Assembly (NCBI RefSeq): GCF_052118625.1
Contig: NZ_JBQKGW010000007.1
Span: 79,051 to 143,050 of the forward strand
Reading direction: 5' to 3'
Source of the DNA: Porcincola sp945869225
Lineage (GTDB): Bacteria; Bacillota; Clostridia; Lachnospirales; Lachnospiraceae
Length of the DNA: 64,000 bases
In this document: one piece after another, positions 63,015 to 64,000 of the stretch
Position numbering within the stretch: position 1 is the stretch's first letter
Layout of the letters: each line of letters begins with the position of its first letter
Program-made: the position numbers and the translations under genes
The notes under the pieces: generated by a model
Told to the model about the DNA's origin: nothing
The model's database searches: none
Seen by the model: the letters and a program-made list of their open reading frames with translations, nothing else

Positions 63015-63051
63015 AACGAGAGGGGCTGTATCTCGTTTTACAGGTGAGGAG
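63001..63051. repeat. Palindromic element, copy A
   Basis: Perfect 20-base inverted repeat (63001-63020, complement at 63032-63051) with loop AGGGGCTGTAT. A related, less perfect copy in opposite orientation lies at 63891-63934. Likely a small mobile or REP-type element, or the trace of an ended insertion. Confidence 0.75.
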
Positions 63052-63079
63052 TTTTAAGTAAATGAATAGTAATTGCCAG

Positions 63080-63115
63080 CCGGAATCCGCTGTTAAATTG
63101 CGCTTCCGGTTTTTT
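63080..63115 (+). terminator. Terminator
   Basis: CCGGAA (63080-63085) pairs with TTCCGG (63104-63109), with an inner CGC/GCG, followed by six T. It may be the original end of the ABC operon transcript. Confidence 0.65.
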
Positions 63116-63184
63116 AATGGCCGGATTTCCGGCGAAGAGCACATAAACAAATGATGTGGTCGGCATAACAGATGCTAATAACCA

Positions 63185-63226
63185 GAGACCGATTGTTTTT
63201 CGTAGAGAAGAACGTCGGTCTTTTTT
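63185..63226 (+). terminator. Terminator-like hairpin
   Basis: AGACCGA (63186-63192) pairs with TCGGTCT (63215-63221), extended inward by a stretch with one G-T pair, and followed by a T-run. It lies between the ABC operon and the gene fragment at 63206, overlapping the latter. Confidence 0.6.
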
Positions 63227-63520
63227 CATGTCCTGTTTACAAAAACTGGAAAAGAGCTGCACCTGACGGTCAACATCTATGGCGACACCATGGATGATGA
63301 CACGAAAAAGATCATCGCAGATGGAAATGTCTCCCACGATATCCGGAGGACTTACGAGTTCCCTACCGAGTGGAAAGACCGTAAGCCGTCGGTCGTGTCG
63401 GCTCTTCGGGAAAAGGATGCTGCTGTCAAAGAAGTGAAAGCCGCGAAACCCATGCGCCAGAAGACAAAGAACCCGGAAATAACAAAAGATCGGAAGCTCT
63501 TCTGGGACAAATCGTACTGA
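63206..63520 (+). pseudogene. 3' fragment of an unrecognised gene
   Basis: The frame is open from 63206 (after a stop at 63203) to 63520, and reads as a protein C-terminus: KTGKELHLTVNIYGD, then NVSHDIRRTYEFPTEW and a basic tail. The first in-frame ATG at 63290 has no ribosome binding site and sits inside the conserved-looking part, so the 5' end appears lost. Product not recognised; probably from a plasmid or integrative element. Confidence 0.5.
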
Positions 63521-63604
63521 CAGGCACTCTGCAAGAGATGCCACGGCGTAAATAGTCAGAACAATTCAGAATGGCTTCCTGTTCTGGATGCTGTGAGAAT
63601 GAGT

Positions 63605-63988
63605 TCAAGCATTCACAGAGTCCTCCGCTAAAACATCGTCGATCATTTTTTTAGCAGAGGAATATCTCTTTGCAGGGATCTCACCCTTTGCAATTGCACG
63701 AGCTTCCTTCATAGCGGCTTCTGTCTCTGCGTTATATCGTGGCTGACGTACATCAAAAGGAAGACCGCCTTCCATGAGAGATACATGAAGGAAGATGTTG
63801 ATGGCATCGGTGACAGACATACCGAACTTGCTATAAAGATTCTCAACCTCGGATTTGAATTCAGGATCAATTCGGACGTTAATATTTGCCCTCAACTGTA
63901 AAACGAGATGCAACCCCTCTCGTTCTGGCCTGAGGCCATAATGGTTACTAATCAAATACCTGCCGGGAGGTTGCATCCCGGCTTGCAA
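63605..63988 (-). CDS. RelB/DinJ-family antitoxin, N-terminus altered
   Basis: From residue 33 on, the protein matches RelB/DinJ antitoxins: RANINVRIDPEFKSEVENLYSKFGMSVTDAINIFLH is the ribbon-helix-helix DNA-binding part, followed by GGLPFDVRQPRYN and a Lys/Ala-rich C-terminus that would contact the toxin. The first 32 residues come from palindromic element copy B and the sequence beyond it, so the native start seems replaced. Translation could start at 63988 or at the TTG at 63895-63893. No toxin gene lies downstream, so this is an orphan or decayed antitoxin. Confidence 0.68.
   Translation of the reverse strand: MQAGMQPPGRYLISNHYGLRPEREGLHLVLQLRANINVRIDPEFKSEVENLYSKFGMSVTDAINIFLHVSLMEGGLPFDVRQPRYNAETEAAMKEARAIAKGEIPAKRYSSAKKMIDDVLAEDSVNA
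63891..63934. repeat. Palindromic element, copy B
   Basis: Left arm at 63891-63907 shares CTGTAAAACGAG with copy A; the loop (63908-63918) reads AGGGGTTGCAT on the minus strand against AGGGGCTGTAT in copy A. The right arm (63919-63934) is imperfect. It lies in opposite orientation to copy A and overlaps the 5' end of the antitoxin frame. Confidence 0.68.
63962..63982. other. Small hairpin at the window end
   Basis: GCCGGGA (63962-63968) and its complement TCCCGGC (63976-63982) around GGTTGCA. The loop resembles that of palindromic copy B, so it may belong to the same element family, though the match is short. Confidence 0.4.
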
Positions 63989-64000
63989 AGAGATCAGTCA

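Noticed and set aside
63038..63544. 168-codon minus-strand frame in the decayed end
   Set aside because: It crosses a terminator and the plus-strand fragment; protein looks random and has no ribosome binding site.

Overview
The window looks like a chromosomal segment of a Gram-positive Clostridia-type bacterium, most likely a Lachnospiraceae relative with a fairly GC-rich genome (inference). The grounds are a Gram-positive PolC-type replicative polymerase, strong AGGAGG ribosome binding sites with some GTG and TTG starts, the block xseA-xseB-ispA-dxs-tlyA-nadK-argR-recN, the pair ispG-polC, a CIRCE element, separate pyrB and pyrI, and small families typical of Clostridia (DUF3783, DUF4176, DegV). 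No stable RNA operon, prophage, integrase or CRISPR array is visible. One tRNA gene, tRNA-Pro(GGG), lies at 45868-45941 on the minus strand.

Bases 1-8.1 kb are one tightly packed operon for exonuclease VII, isoprenoid synthesis (ispA, dxs), an rRNA methyltransferase, NAD kinase, the arginine repressor and RecN. In spore formers spoIVB and spo0A usually follow recN. Here a secreted DUF4176-like protein takes that place. Next come an ABC-2 exporter with a NEW3-domain surface protein (8.8-12.3 kb), efp, a TraX-like membrane protein, surE, an acidic coiled-coil protein, and htpG behind a CIRCE element and a good promoter. From 18.3 to 34.7 kb follow a small uncharacterised protein, a four-repeat SH3-like secreted protein, pyrBI (minus strand), pheA, a DUF815 ATPase, ppx-ppk, ispG, polC and aroK.

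From 34.8 to 47.3 kb are a GH94 cellobiose phosphorylase divergent from a LacI-type regulator, with a promoter and a LacI-like operator on each side, then mutY, a family 2 glycosyltransferase, glnS, several small metabolic or unknown genes, the tRNA, degV and a small membrane protein. From 47.4 to 53.8 kb the arginine genes argG and argC-argJ-argB-argD diverge from a shared control region with a candidate ARG box, which fits the argR gene earlier in the window. glpK, a ComEA-like lipoprotein and an OmpR-type response regulator close the core region.

At about 57.2 kb composition changes abruptly: the DNA becomes clearly richer in A and T, and codon use changes. This accessory segment holds an AAA ATPase with a C-terminal nuclease-like DUF234 domain behind a promoter bracketed by repeated CCGAGT/ACTCGG motifs. 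A two-component system with an ABC-2 transporter (RR, HK, ATPase, permease) follows, resembling lantibiotic or bacitracin-type resistance modules. The last kilobase is decayed: two related palindromic elements, gene fragments, several hairpins and a RelB/DinJ-like antitoxin without a visible toxin. The response regulator at the junction has no adjacent kinase, so the segment may have inserted there.

The strongest leads for something undescribed are the motif array around the ATPase-nuclease gene (57.37-58.87 kb), the palindromic element pair bounding the decayed end, and the CIRCE-controlled HtpG with its long acidic insertion.
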